DNA of 64,000 nt from Algibacillus agarilyticus (GCF_003286125.1 NZ_QMED01000008.1:102195-166194), one strand, 5' to 3'. Positions 7,461 through 17,034 are shown, numbered from the stretch's first letter. The notes: generated by a model not told the origin, from the letters alone. Translations and numbers: made by a program.

Positions 7461-9389
7461 TTAAGCCGTTGTGGCGATATCGACTATTGGAGCCGCTAAC
7501 ACTGACGCATTCATCGCTTGATTTTCTATCGGCGTATCAGCTTTCAAAGTCGTATCTTGTTGATTGTCAGCATTGTCTGTTGCATTGTCTGCTGCGCTGT
7601 CTGTTGCGTTGTTAATCACGCTTGCAGTCTCCACATTTTTAACGGCTGGCGCACTTTCTTGAACCGCAGCCGCCATATAGCGCGCACGCTTTTTAGCTTT
7701 TAGCGCGTTAATATCAACTAACACTAAACCATCAACACAATCATTAAAATCAGGGTCAATATTAAAATCTAAAAATTTCACCCCACCCGGTTCGCATATT
7801 TCACTATATTGCTTGTATAACGTGGGTACATTACAGCCCATATTAGCCAATAAATTTTTAAGTGCTGAAAAATCAGCTTTATAATCGTCACCAGTAATTT
7901 GCTTTTGCATGTTTACTAAAAAATCTTGTGGTAAATCGTAAGGTATTTTTGATTGCGCAAGTTCAACACTGTTGGTACTAAAATGTAAACGATAAAAATA
8001 AACGAGCAAATCTTTCGCCGTTTTAGGTAACGTATCGCTAATACTCACCGGACCAAACATATAACGTATATTCGGGTTTTTAACCAAGTAGGCTCCAATG
8101 CCATACCACAAATAATCTAAACTACGTTTGCCCCAATAACGCGGTTGCACAAAGCTACGCCCTAACTCTAAACCTCGATCAAAATACGGTTGCATGCCTT
8201 CGGTATAATTAAACAGGGTTTCGGTATACAGCTTTTTATTGTCTTCATTTGCCAAAATTTTCGCGGTATTACCTAAACGATAAGCGCCGACAATCTCAAG
8301 ATCGTTTTCATCCCATAAAATCAAATGTTCATAATAAGAATCATACCGGTCAACATCTCGTCGTAAACCTGAGCCTTCGCCTACCGCCCGAAAAGCGACT
8401 TCACGCAAACGGCCAATTTCGCGCATCACCGGCGAGCTACCCTCATAACGATATAAATAAATTTGTTTTTTATCCTGTGTTTCACCGATGTGTTCACAAG
8501 CTTGGATAGCCACTTTTAATTCTTGTCGAGGTTCAGGCCGCGCAATCGCACTTTGAGTCGCGAATAACGGCTTACGCTTTTTTGCAATACGGTACAAGTG
8601 ACGACGAAATAAACGCACTTTCTCTTTTGAGCTGATTGGTAAATTACGATAACTTTCGTAAGGAATTAAATCACCTACCCGCATCGGCAATATTTTCGAT
8701 TTATGCTTAAACATCTCTTTAACTAAAAGCATTGTCGAGAGGGGTTTGCACAAAATAGATAAACTGTAAAACATCGGCGAATTTTTACCATTTACAAAGA
8801 TAGGTAAAATAGGCGCTTGCGCCGCCGTCGCCATACGTAAAAAACCACTGCGCCATTCGCCATCTTTAACACCACTAGGGCTTAAACGCGAAACTTCACC
8901 CGCCGGAAATATAATAATAACGCCTTCATTGGCCAAGTATTCGTGTATGCGTTGAATGTTTTCTTTTGGCGTGCTGCCGTTCATGTTATTAACAGGCAAA
9001 AGTAAATCATGCAATGGGTTGATCGACATCAACAATTGGTTCGCGACCACTTTAAAATCTTTACGCACCTCACTCACTAATTTAATCAGCGCCAAACCAT
9101 CAAGCGTGCCAATAGGGTGATTCGCAATAATTACACAACGCCCCGTTGCCGGTATGCGCTCTAGCTCTTTATCGTTAATATTGTAACCAAATTCAAAGTG
9201 CTCTAGCACTTGCTCAACAAAATCTAAGCCACTTAAATGTGGATATTTTTCGGCGAATTCAACAAAGTCTTTTTCGTGTAATAATCCGCGTAAAACAAAT
9301 TTGGCAAAGCGTCCCCATAACGGACGTGCAGCTAATTGCGGATAAGTTTGCTCTAAAATATTATCGACACTAAACATTTCATTTTCCAA
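7461..9389 (-). CDS. Two-domain acyltransferase, OlsF-like (ornithine-lipid synthase candidate)
   Basis: 642 residues. The N-terminal half is an LPLAT/PlsC-type O-acyltransferase: RCVIIANHPIGTLDGLALI gives the catalytic histidine and aspartate (spaced H-x5-D instead of the usual H-x4-D), and IIIFPAGEVSRLSP is the substrate-binding motif. The C-terminal half is a GNAT-like OlsB-type N-acyltransferase (REVAFRAVGEGSGLRRDVDR, IVGAYRLG, LELGRSFVQPRYW, LDFNIDPDFNDCVDGLVLVD). This fusion is the layout of OlsF, which makes ornithine lipids in one polypeptide. The last 60 residues are low-complexity Ala/Asp/Asn/Thr. A shorter paralogue lies at 28879-30621. Activity on ornithine is inferred. Confidence 0.8.
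   Translation of the reverse strand: MENEMFSVDNILEQTYPQLAARPLWGRFAKFVLRGLLHEKDFVEFAEKYPHLSGLDFVEQVLEHFEFGYNINDKELERIPATGRCVIIANHPIGTLDGLALIKLVSEVRKDFKVVANQLLMSINPLHDLLLPVNNMNGSTPKENIQRIHEYLANEGVIIIFPAGEVSRLSPSGVKDGEWRSGFLRMATAAQAPILPIFVNGKNSPMFYSLSILCKPLSTMLLVKEMFKHKSKILPMRVGDLIPYESYRNLPISSKEKVRLFRRHLYRIAKKRKPLFATQSAIARPEPRQELKVAIQACEHIGETQDKKQIYLYRYEGSSPVMREIGRLREVAFRAVGEGSGLRRDVDRYDSYYEHLILWDENDLEIVGAYRLGNTAKILANEDNKKLYTETLFNYTEGMQPYFDRGLELGRSFVQPRYWGKRSLDYLWYGIGAYLVKNPNIRYMFGPVSISDTLPKTAKDLLVYFYRLHFSTNSVELAQSKIPYDLPQDFLVNMQKQITGDDYKADFSALKNLLANMGCNVPTLYKQYSEICEPGGVKFLDFNIDPDFNDCVDGLVLVDINALKAKKRARYMAAAVQESAPAVKNVETASVINNATDSAADNATDNADNQQDTTLKADTPIENQAMNASVLAAPIVDIATTA
7563..7612. repeat. 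12-bp imperfect tandem repeat inside the OlsF-like gene
   Basis: Three to four adjacent units related to ATTGTCTGTTGC on the plus strand encode the Ala/Thr/Asp/Asn-rich tail (NNATDSAADNATDNADNQ) of the acyltransferase. The units are in frame (12 = 4 codons), so copy-number change would alter tail length without a frameshift. Confidence 0.7.
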
Positions 9390-9579
9390 CTAGATTAACG
9401 AACACTCTCTGTTGGGCAATGTATGAATAATATGTTACGGAATGTGGTTATTTTGATGGCACTTTTATGTCAATACGCACAAAAGTTAGCCACCAAGACA
9501 AATACTGTTGCAATATTTGCTTGGCGAGCCAATGTGAAACCTTAGCTTTAACAGGCTTCAGCGCAGATAAAACAGAAGT

Positions 9580-10386
9580 TTAAGCCGCTTGACGATTTGG
9601 CACTAAAATAGGCTTGTTAACATATTGGCTTAAGCTTTTAACTTGCTCTGTCCAATATAACAATTCAAGCGAGCCATCTTGATTTTCAACTAAAACGGTA
9701 CAGTTTTCGATCCAGTCACCGTCATTGCAATACAACATACCGTCAATTTCTTCTAAACCGGGTTGATGAATATGGCCACACACAATGCCATCCATCCCTT
9801 TTTCACGCGCATAATCAACGGCGGCTTTTTTGTAACGTTCAATGGCTTGGTTAGCGCCTTTAACTTTACTTTTTATATAACCCGCTAACGACCAATAACC
9901 AAAACCCAGTTTGCCACGTAACCAATAACACCAACGATTAAGAAAAAGTAAAAAGTCATACATCACATCGCCAATAAGCGCATGCCATTTACCTAAGCAC
10001 ACCTCAGCATCAAAATCATCGCCATGAGCAATTAGCAATCGTTTGCCTTCTAACGTGGTGTGTTCAAATTCGCGGTGAATTTCAATATCAGAAAAGGTCA
10101 GGCCAACATATTTACGCACTTTTTCATCATGATTGCCCGGCACATAAACAATACGACAGCCCGAACGCGCAAGGTCCATCAATTTATAAGCCAACTGATT
10201 ATGCGAATCAGGCCAATGAAAACGCTTTTCAAGCGCCCAAAAATCAACAATATCGCCGACTAAATAAATGACATCAGCGTTAACTTTATCCAAAAAATCG
10301 AGCAGGAATTCAGCTTTGCAATCTTTACACCCTAAATGTATATCCGAAAGCCAAACTGCATTGTATTGTTTGCTAACTCTAGCCAT
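9580..10386 (-). CDS. Metallophosphoesterase, LpxH-like (UDP-2,3-diacylglucosamine hydrolase family)
   Basis: 268 residues with all calcineurin-type phosphoesterase motifs in order: WLSDIHLG, LVGDIVDFW, VPGNHDE, IAHGDDFD and VCGHIHQP. This set and the length match the LpxH/YbbF branch (UDP-2,3-diacylglucosamine pyrophosphatase), especially the longer LpxH2-like variants. A hydrophobic middle segment (YDFLLFLNRWCYWLRG) would provide membrane association. It lies 190 bp upstream of the OlsF-like acyltransferase on the same strand, so a common role in membrane lipid remodelling is plausible. Whether it is the essential lipid A enzyme or a paralogue cannot be decided here. Confidence 0.8.
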   Translation of the reverse strand: MARVSKQYNAVWLSDIHLGCKDCKAEFLLDFLDKVNADVIYLVGDIVDFWALEKRFHWPDSHNQLAYKLMDLARSGCRIVYVPGNHDEKVRKYVGLTFSDIEIHREFEHTTLEGKRLLIAHGDDFDAEVCLGKWHALIGDVMYDFLLFLNRWCYWLRGKLGFGYWSLAGYIKSKVKGANQAIERYKKAAVDYAREKGMDGIVCGHIHQPGLEEIDGMLYCNDGDWIENCTVLVENQDGSLELLYWTEQVKSLSQYVNKPILVPNRQAA

Positions 10387-10973
10387 AACGTTTCTCGTTT
10401 TAGAAATTAGCTATAGCATGGTGAGGCTAGATGACGATTAATTGACCAAATGGTTAAAATTAAATGACGGCTAAAAATATTGCCCAACTCCCCCTGTTTA
10501 CCACATTAATCTTCGGAGCCGCATTATGGCCTTAATCCAATAGTATCCTCGTTAAGATCACGTGAGTAAATCTTGCTAAAACACGTCACTAATGGCTTAA
10601 AACATAAAGACAAATTAATTTAATATCAAAAAAAACAACAAAAGAAGCCAATGCCTTACAACCCCTTCCATCTACATCAAAAAAAACAGACCCATAATTT
10701 AACAATAAACAAAAAAAACACTCTAAAATAAAAAAACACGCTTAAACCCCTTAACTAAAAACACCAAATTGCGTGCAAAAACAAACAAAATAATCACAAA
10801 TAAGTGGACACTTTACATTATTGTTAACAAATAACACCTAACAACTTGATTTATTTTAAAAAACAAATAGATTGTTTATCGACCATCTTGGTCTATTTAT
10901 GTTCTGTTTGTTCTCTATTTAACCATTGGCGAACTCAGAACGCTCAAATCAACAATAAAAAAACAGAGATAAA
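10387..10973. promoter_or_regulatory. AT-rich intergenic region upstream of the agarase-like gene
   Basis: 587 bp, strongly A-rich on the plus strand from 10620 to 10830, with no credible coding frame. At 10881-10893, 81 bp before the GH16 start codon, there is an inverted repeat GACCATCTTGGTC in ATCGACC...GGTCTAT context, a possible operator. AACAGAGATAAA precedes the ATG at 10974. No other structure is seen. Confidence 0.4.
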
Positions 10974-12998
10974 ATGAATAACAGAAATAAACAGGGGTTA
11001 AAATATTCAGCACTGAATGTTACGTTATCGTCACTATTTTTACTGGGGATGGCCAATTCTGCTCAAGCCGAATCAGTGCGCTTACAAGCAGAAAGTTTTG
11101 TGGCGAGTGGCGGTACATTTGCCGACGGCAATGCCAACCCGATTAATGTCTATAGCGTTAATGGCGCTCAAGCAATTAACTACATCAATTCAGGTGATTA
11201 TGTAGAATATGATCTTGCTGTTACCACGGCGGGTATATATTCAGTTGAGTATTTTATTGGGACGAATGTTGCTTCTGGTTCTGCCATTGAATTATTTATG
11301 TATGAAAATGGCGCTTGGCAAAGCCAAGGGCAAACCACGGTACCGGCGGCCGGTTGGGATAATTTTCAGGCGCTGAGCTTAACAAATGAAATATCATTAC
11401 CTGCGGGTACTAGCCGAATTAAATTAGTCGGAGCGGGCAATAACGACTGGCAATGGAACTTAGAATCGGTTTTATTTAGCTTAGAAAGTGCAGATGATAA
11501 TGATGACGATGAAGGTAATAACCCAGTCGTAGGCACCATTAAAGTTGAAGCTGAAAGTTTTGTGAGCCAAGGTGGCACTTATAACGACCAACAGCAAACA
11601 CCGGTAACAACCTATAATGTAGCTGGCCAAGGCGCAATTAACTATATCAACGCGGGTGATTTTACCGATTATGCGGTTGCGGTTAGCGAAGCCGGCATGT
11701 ATCAAGTTACGTTTAATGTGGGTACAGCTATTACAAATAATAGCGCAATTGAAATATTGGTTAAAGAAGCAGGCCAATGGGTTTCTTATGCTCAAGCCTC
11801 GGTGCCTGCATTTGGTTGGGATGACTTTAGACCCATTACCGCCACCGCGATCGTCAAATTACCTGCAGGTAATCAACAAGTCAGAATTCACGCATCCGGC
11901 AGCAATGCTTGGCAATGGAACTTGGAATCATTTAGTTTAGTTTGGCAGCAAGATATAACCGATGGCCCGGTTCAAGATTTAGATGCCGACAACGATGGTG
12001 TCATTGATGCCAATGACCAATGTGCCAATACCCCTGCCAATGCGAGCGTAAATGCCAACGGTTGTGCATTATCACAACTCGACAGTGATAATGACGGCGT
12101 AAATGATGAAATAGATCAGTGTAATGCAACACCAGCGGGTACCTCCGTTGACAATACGGGTTGTGCTCTGCCAAGCGGCAATATCATTGATGTCAACACG
12201 GCAGATCCAACATTGCCATCATTTGTATCGTTTAACGACAATACACCGCAAGGTAAAAAGTGGCAAAAAGTAAATAATTTGTCAGACGAGTTTGATGTGT
12301 GGGACAGTTCAAAGTGGATCAAAACCAATTGGAACTATGGCGGCACTCCCGTCAACATGTTGAATCAAAATTCTGGCGTAGAAAACGGTAACTTATGGAT
12401 ACGAGCCACCTTAAACGAGAACAATCCAGACCAATGGTTTGAAACATCTCGCGTTCGCTCTAACGCCAAAATTAAGTTTCCGATGTATACCGAAAGCCGA
12501 ATAAAAGTGGCCAATATATCGGCTTACAGTACATTTTGGTTGAACAATGGTGACATTAACAACCGAGACGAAATCGATATTATTGAAATAAACCCAGTAC
12601 CAACCTGTAACTGTCAACCAGACTACCCTTGGAAAATGAACTCGCAGTATTTTATTACTAAAAATGGCGTAACCGAACGTCACCACGGTAACTCAGACAA
12701 TCGTACTGATCTATCCGACGGCAATACCTTACAAGGTGTACTTTGGACTGAAGAGTATCACGTGTTTGGTGCTTGGTGGAAAGACGCTCATACCGTTCAA
12801 TTTTACCTAAATGGCGAGCCGGTCAATAAAGTGAACACCCAACAAGCTTTCACGCTTGAACAACATATAATTTGGGATCTATGGACACAAAACTCTTCAT
12901 GGGTGGGTGGTTTGCCGCAAAAAAGTGATTTGTTAAACGACAATAACAACATCATGAAAGTAGATTGGATACGCACTTGGTCATTGGTTAATGAATAG
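10974..12998 (+). CDS. Secreted GH16 galactanase (beta-agarase-like) with two CBM6 modules
   Basis: 674 residues. The signal peptide ends near residue 32 (MANSAQA). Two tandem CBM6 modules follow (about 34-170 and 190-325; each has QAESFVASGGT/EAESFVSQGGT, AINYINSGDY/AINYINAGDF and the terminal WQWNLES). A calcium-binding thrombospondin type 3 linker (DADNDGVIDANDQC, DSDNDGVNDEIDQC) leads into the C-terminal GH16 domain (about 420-674). The retaining catalytic motif is EIDIIE, with E533, D535 and E538. GH16 enzymes of this type with CBM6 cleave agarose or porphyran outside the cell. Exact substrate (agarose, porphyran or carrageenan) cannot be fixed from sequence; agarose is the best guess. 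Confidence 0.9.
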   Translation: MNNRNKQGLKYSALNVTLSSLFLLGMANSAQAESVRLQAESFVASGGTFADGNANPINVYSVNGAQAINYINSGDYVEYDLAVTTAGIYSVEYFIGTNVASGSAIELFMYENGAWQSQGQTTVPAAGWDNFQALSLTNEISLPAGTSRIKLVGAGNNDWQWNLESVLFSLESADDNDDDEGNNPVVGTIKVEAESFVSQGGTYNDQQQTPVTTYNVAGQGAINYINAGDFTDYAVAVSEAGMYQVTFNVGTAITNNSAIEILVKEAGQWVSYAQASVPAFGWDDFRPITATAIVKLPAGNQQVRIHASGSNAWQWNLESFSLVWQQDITDGPVQDLDADNDGVIDANDQCANTPANASVNANGCALSQLDSDNDGVNDEIDQCNATPAGTSVDNTGCALPSGNIIDVNTADPTLPSFVSFNDNTPQGKKWQKVNNLSDEFDVWDSSKWIKTNWNYGGTPVNMLNQNSGVENGNLWIRATLNENNPDQWFETSRVRSNAKIKFPMYTESRIKVANISAYSTFWLNNGDINNRDEIDIIEINPVPTCNCQPDYPWKMNSQYFITKNGVTERHHGNSDNRTDLSDGNTLQGVLWTEEYHVFGAWWKDAHTVQFYLNGEPVNKVNTQQAFTLEQHIIWDLWTQNSSWVGGLPQKSDLLNDNNNIMKVDWIRTWSLVNE

Positions 12999-13033
12999 AT
13001 CCACTTAATGGTGAATTTATACGCCAAGGTATA

Positions 13034-13067
13034 AAAAGAGCAGATAAAGTATTTTATCTGTTCTTTT
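13034..13067 (+). terminator. Intrinsic terminator after the CBM6-GH16 gene
   Basis: Stem CAGATAAA/TTTATCTG with loop GTAT, extended by AAAAGAG pairing with the trailing TTCTTTT (one G-U pair). It begins 36 bp after the stop codon. Confidence 0.75.
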
Positions 13068-13220
13068 AATGTGTATTAACTCATATCTAATCTTACACTT
13101 TACCATTTTAGGTTTAACCTAATCGTACAGTTGATTTGATCAGAAAAGATACAAAAATGGACGTTAGCACTTGTTTCATAACAACAAATTATCCGGTAAG
13201 GCTGACATAAACATCAATTA

Positions 13221-14141
13221 TTACAATGTTAATCTTGGCCTAATAAATTCAATAAATGCAGTAACCCTTTCTGCAACCGCTGAAGATTTATAGTAAACAG
13301 CATTTACTAACTCACGATCCGTACCAAATAGCCTGTATGGCTCCAGAAGCGATATTAGCCGACCTGATGCAATATCGGTATTAACCATAAAACCAGATAA
13401 ACAAGTGATACCGCTTCCAGATAAAGCTAGCTGGCGAATGGTTTCTCCATTGCTCGCTGTCATAGTCGGATTTACGTTATTCAAGCTTTTTACAGGCCAT
13501 TGGTTAAGTGATTTGATATTGGAAAAACCGATTAATTTATGACTTTTAAGGTCATCAGGCGTTTTTGGTAAACCATTTTGTGCAATATATTCAGGTGATG
13601 CGACAATAAAAAGCGGGCTTTTTCCTAAGGCGCTAGCATGTAGAGTTGAATCTTCTAGTTTGCCAATTCTTATTGCTACATCAGTGCGTTTTTCAATTAA
13701 ATCAATGATCCCTTCGTTAGAGTTGAGTTCAATCTCTATTTCAGGGTAAGCCTTAGTAAACGCACTCATATGGGGTGTTAATTGGTGAAATATAAAAGGA
13801 CTCACAGCGTCAACACGCAATTTTCCTTGTGACACTTTTCCTTTAAGAATAAGGTCTGATTCCGCACTTTGGATTTGTTGTAAACCTATGCTCACCGCAT
13901 CGATAAATTTTTTTCCTTCATCTGTCAGCATTACTCGCCTAGTTGTTCTAATTAAAATAGCTGTGTTAAGTGCTTTTTCAATTTTAGACACTGAGCGGGA
14001 TATACGAGCTACTTGAATATTAAGTGCATCAGCTGCGGCAGAGAAGCCACCAAATTCAATGACAGCTAATAAAAGCTCTAAGTCATCAGATCGTGTTTTT
14101 AAACTCAAATTAACCTCGTTTATTACAAAAGTAATTTGCAA
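13221..14141 (-). CDS. LysR-family transcriptional regulator
   Basis: 306 residues. The N-terminal HTH (LELLLAVIEFGGFSAAADAL, ARISRSVSKIEKAL, LIRTTRRVMLTDEGK) and effector-binding domain (RTDVAIRIGKLEDSTLHAS, LALSGSGITCLSGFMVNTDI) are typical of the family. It is divergent from the MFS efflux gene, the standard arrangement for LysR control of a DHA1 exporter, so it probably regulates that gene and itself. A downstream start near residue 13 (after VNLSLKTRSDD) is possible. Confidence 0.9.
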   Translation of the reverse strand: MQITFVINEVNLSLKTRSDDLELLLAVIEFGGFSAAADALNIQVARISRSVSKIEKALNTAILIRTTRRVMLTDEGKKFIDAVSIGLQQIQSAESDLILKGKVSQGKLRVDAVSPFIFHQLTPHMSAFTKAYPEIEIELNSNEGIIDLIEKRTDVAIRIGKLEDSTLHASALGKSPLFIVASPEYIAQNGLPKTPDDLKSHKLIGFSNIKSLNQWPVKSLNNVNPTMTASNGETIRQLALSGSGITCLSGFMVNTDIASGRLISLLEPYRLFGTDRELVNAVYYKSSAVAERVTAFIEFIRPRLTL

Positions 14142-14257
14142 ATAGTGCTATTTATAACAAAAGTTTATCAGTTAATAATGGCGTCAACAAATAAAGAAAG
14201 CGATTTAATTTAACGCCTTACTTTATATCTATTAAATAAACTTATTTGGAGATCATC

Positions 14258-15442
14258 ATGCCACTCGCATTGATAGCATTAGCACTTAGCGCCTTTGCTA
14301 TAGGAACAACAGAATTCGTAATTGTTGGATTATTGCCAACAATGGCACAAGACCTTAATGTATCAATACCGTCAGCGGGTTTATTGGTAAGTCTTTATGC
14401 TTTAGGCGTTGCTATTGGCGCACCTGTGTTAACAGCACTAACCAGTAGATGGAACAGAAAACATGTGTTGCTATCGGTTATGGGCTTGTTTGTTATTGGC
14501 AACTTAGTGGCTTGGCAAGCACCAAGTTTTGAAGCGCTGATAATAGCCCGAATTCTAACAGGGTTAGCACATGGTGTTTTCTTTTCAATAGGCTCGACTA
14601 TTGCGACAGGTTTAGTGCCTAAAGAAAAGGGCGCAAGTGCTATTGCCATTATGTTTACAGGATTAACGGTAGCTTTAGTCACTGGAGTTCCTCTAGGCAC
14701 TTATATCGGTCAAATTTTTGGTTGGGAAGCGACTTTTTTAACCGTATCTATTTTAGGTTTATTAGCCATGATTGGTAGTGCGATATTAGTGCCTAATAAT
14801 TTAAAACAAGCTAAGCCGACTAAGATTACAGCACAGTTAAAAGTATTAACTCATCCTCGATTACTATTAGTTTATGCGATTACGGCTATTGGTTACGGTG
14901 GAACTTTCATCGCATTTACTTACTTAGCCCCGATTCTAAATGAAGTGAGTGGTTTTGATTCAAGCTCTGTTGCTTTGATACTTTTAGTTTATGGTGTGTC
15001 AGTTGCTATTGGTAATATCTGGGGGGGTAAAATGGCTGATAATTTGGGGCCAATTAAAGCGTTAACAATAATTTTCGCAGGTCTTGCGGGCATATTACTT
15101 ATGTTGAGCTATACCGCTTACAACCCGATTACAGCTGTGCTTACTATTTTGGTTTGGGGAGCATTTGCCTTTGGGAATGTTCCAGGCTTACAGGTATACG
15201 TGGTTAAGTTAGCTGAAAAACACACACCAAATGCAGTAGATGTAGCATCAGGATTAAATATCGCCGCTTTTAATGTTGGTATTGCAATTGGTGCGTGGGG
15301 TGGAGGTAATATTGTCGCTGAACATGGCCTAATGAATACACCTTGGGTAGGCGCAATTGTTGTTTTAGTTGCGCTTGTATTAACACGTTATAGTGGAGCG
15401 CTTGATAGGAAAGGTACAAGTCTAAATTTGGTTAACAATTAA
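14258..15442 (+). CDS. MFS efflux transporter, DHA1 family (AraJ/YdhP-like)
   Basis: About 394 residues and 12 hydrophobic segments. The N-terminus (LALSAFAIGTTEFVIVGLLP) and motif LTSRWNRKHVL between helices 2 and 3, plus the motif-C-like GVPLGTYIGQIFGWEATF, place it in the drug:H+ antiporter-1 group near AraJ/YdhP/NepI. The ATG at 14258 is preferred over the in-frame TTG at 14246 because GGAG sits 6 bases before it. It exports small molecules across the inner membrane; the substrate is unknown. It is divergent from the LysR gene and both sit between the two GH16 genes. Confidence 0.9.
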   Translation: MPLALIALALSAFAIGTTEFVIVGLLPTMAQDLNVSIPSAGLLVSLYALGVAIGAPVLTALTSRWNRKHVLLSVMGLFVIGNLVAWQAPSFEALIIARILTGLAHGVFFSIGSTIATGLVPKEKGASAIAIMFTGLTVALVTGVPLGTYIGQIFGWEATFLTVSILGLLAMIGSAILVPNNLKQAKPTKITAQLKVLTHPRLLLVYAITAIGYGGTFIAFTYLAPILNEVSGFDSSSVALILLVYGVSVAIGNIWGGKMADNLGPIKALTIIFAGLAGILLMLSYTAYNPITAVLTILVWGAFAFGNVPGLQVYVVKLAEKHTPNAVDVASGLNIAAFNVGIAIGAWGGGNIVAEHGLMNTPWVGAIVVLVALVLTRYSGALDRKGTSLNLVNN

Positions 15443-15484
15443 ATATATATTGACTTTTCGTCTAAGAAAACAACAGTTTTATAC

Positions 15485-15516
15485 AAGCAGGCTTAATGAG
15501 TAAATTAAGCCTGCTT
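15485..15516 (+). terminator. Hairpin terminator after the MFS gene
   Basis: A 13-bp perfect stem (AAGCAGGCTTAAT / ATTAAGCCTGCTT) with a 6-base loop, 43 bp past the MFS stop. The T-tract is short, so efficiency is uncertain. Confidence 0.65.
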
Positions 15517-15693
15517 TAAACTCTGAGCTGCCGCGAGTAATTCAAAAGCCAAAGTCAGATTTTGGCTATTTGCAGAAAGCAGCCTCTTTAATAGTTCAAA
15601 AAACACGTGTAATTGTGAGTTTATATTAAGCGATCTTTTTGAATCTGTTAGGTCGAAAATTGACTAATCCATTAAATGACTTATTCCCAGCCT

Positions 15694-17034
15694 TTACATT
15701 TTAATTAACGCTAAGTTATCCACCAAACTCACATTGCCCCGACTACCTTGGATCTCAACCGTGATCTGGCTGTTATTGGCTGTATTAAATTCAATACGAC
15801 TAAGCTTAAACTCGGTCGTGTTAATCAAGCTTGTTGCGATAATATTTTGCTGTTGGTCTTTTACAACAATCTTTCCACCCGCATTCACCTCTTGGTTACG
15901 ACTATAACCCGTTAACCGATAATGGCTGTTAGTATTCACCTTTACCGTTTGCTGTGCTGTCGCCTTACCTTGAACCCGTAAACCTTTGCCTTGCGTGTAA
16001 CTGTGTTTTGCGGCCGCTGATATCGTTGCCCCAGAAGCAAATTGCCAAGCTAAATTAGCATCTTCAAAATCAGGGTTTACCAATAAATTATCGGCCATTG
16101 GCACCAGTTGATAACTGCGAACATGGTCATAATAAGCCGTATTAATGCTCGCATCGTTTAACTCTGCCGCCGTTGGGTAAGGCAAATGATTACCCGGTAT
16201 ATTTTTAATTAGCTTTTGTTGCCATGTGTAAGTTTCAGCCACCATGCGTAATGACATATCCCCATTAAACGCCACCGGATCTTTTTCGTGGGTTAAGTTG
16301 ACCGTGCCAGTGAGTATGCCATTGTAGTAATAATGTACCTGATTAGGAGTAACCCACCATGCGGCATAGGTATTAAAATCGTCAGATAATTTGCGTTTTG
16401 TATCGTATTTTACACCTTTAGAAAGGTAGTCTGCGCCTCGACATTTACCGTCTTTTAAAGCACTTGGCTTGTAATGCGTATTTGAATGCATCATATTGGC
16501 CCACCACGCTTGTGGCCAGCCGCCTATTGCTTCTAAAATATCAATTTCTATTGAGTGACGGTTTTCACAGTCACCCTTTGGGTTTTCCGCTTTATCTGAA
16601 TGCAACCAAAAAGTAGTCGATAATTTTGTTTTAGACGCTTTTACTCGAGATTCAAAATAACCAAATGTTTGGCCATATTTACCTGATACCGCAGCACCGC
16701 CCATCGTGAAATCTTCTTTATCTTCACCTGAATAAGTTGAGGTTTTTAGCTCTAAATTACCGTTATTCACGGTCACGTTTTCTTTTAAAAATTTAGCAGG
16801 TGGTCGACCTCGCCAAGTAGGAATGTAATTGAGCCATTTATCTTGATTTAAGCTATCGCCATTAAATTCATCAGACATGTTTTCAATTAACTGCCATTGG
16901 TAACCAATGGGCGCTTTGGGCAAAAAAGAAGCAACAGCGGGTGAGTCAGTCTGTTTTGTTTCGGTTAACTGGGTAGCACTACAACCAGACAATACACTAA
17001 GGCAAACAGCGGCAAAAACAGGATTAAACTTCAT
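15694..17034 (-). CDS. GH16 lipoprotein (beta-agarase/porphyranase-like) with C-terminal CBM-like domain
   Basis: About 446 residues from the ATG at 17034, which gives a clean lipoprotein signal (MKFNPVFAAVCLSVLSGC; lipobox LSGC) and is preceded by GAGTG; an in-frame ATG 15 bases upstream has no ribosome site. The GH16 domain (about 40-310) starts IENMSDEFNGDSLNQDKW and has WRGRPPAKFLKENVTVNNGN, resembling agarases and porphyranases; the catalytic motif is EIDILE (E163, D165, E168 from this start). The last 130 residues (LLVNPDFEDANLAWQFASG ... VSLVDNLALIKM) look like a CBM4/9/22-type beta-sandwich. Cell-surface anchoring suggests it processes fragments made by the secreted GH16 enzyme. Confidence 0.88.
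   Translation of the reverse strand: MKFNPVFAAVCLSVLSGCSATQLTETKQTDSPAVASFLPKAPIGYQWQLIENMSDEFNGDSLNQDKWLNYIPTWRGRPPAKFLKENVTVNNGNLELKTSTYSGEDKEDFTMGGAAVSGKYGQTFGYFESRVKASKTKLSTTFWLHSDKAENPKGDCENRHSIEIDILEAIGGWPQAWWANMMHSNTHYKPSALKDGKCRGADYLSKGVKYDTKRKLSDDFNTYAAWWVTPNQVHYYYNGILTGTVNLTHEKDPVAFNGDMSLRMVAETYTWQQKLIKNIPGNHLPYPTAAELNDASINTAYYDHVRSYQLVPMADNLLVNPDFEDANLAWQFASGATISAAAKHSYTQGKGLRVQGKATAQQTVKVNTNSHYRLTGYSRNQEVNAGGKIVVKDQQQNIIATSLINTTEFKLSRIEFNTANNSQITVEIQGSRGNVSLVDNLALIKM

Noticed and set aside
13221-15442. LysR/MFS pair as a horizontally acquired resistance cassette
   Set aside because: No flanking mobile sequences are visible, and base composition is not obviously different by eye; treated as an ordinary efflux pair.
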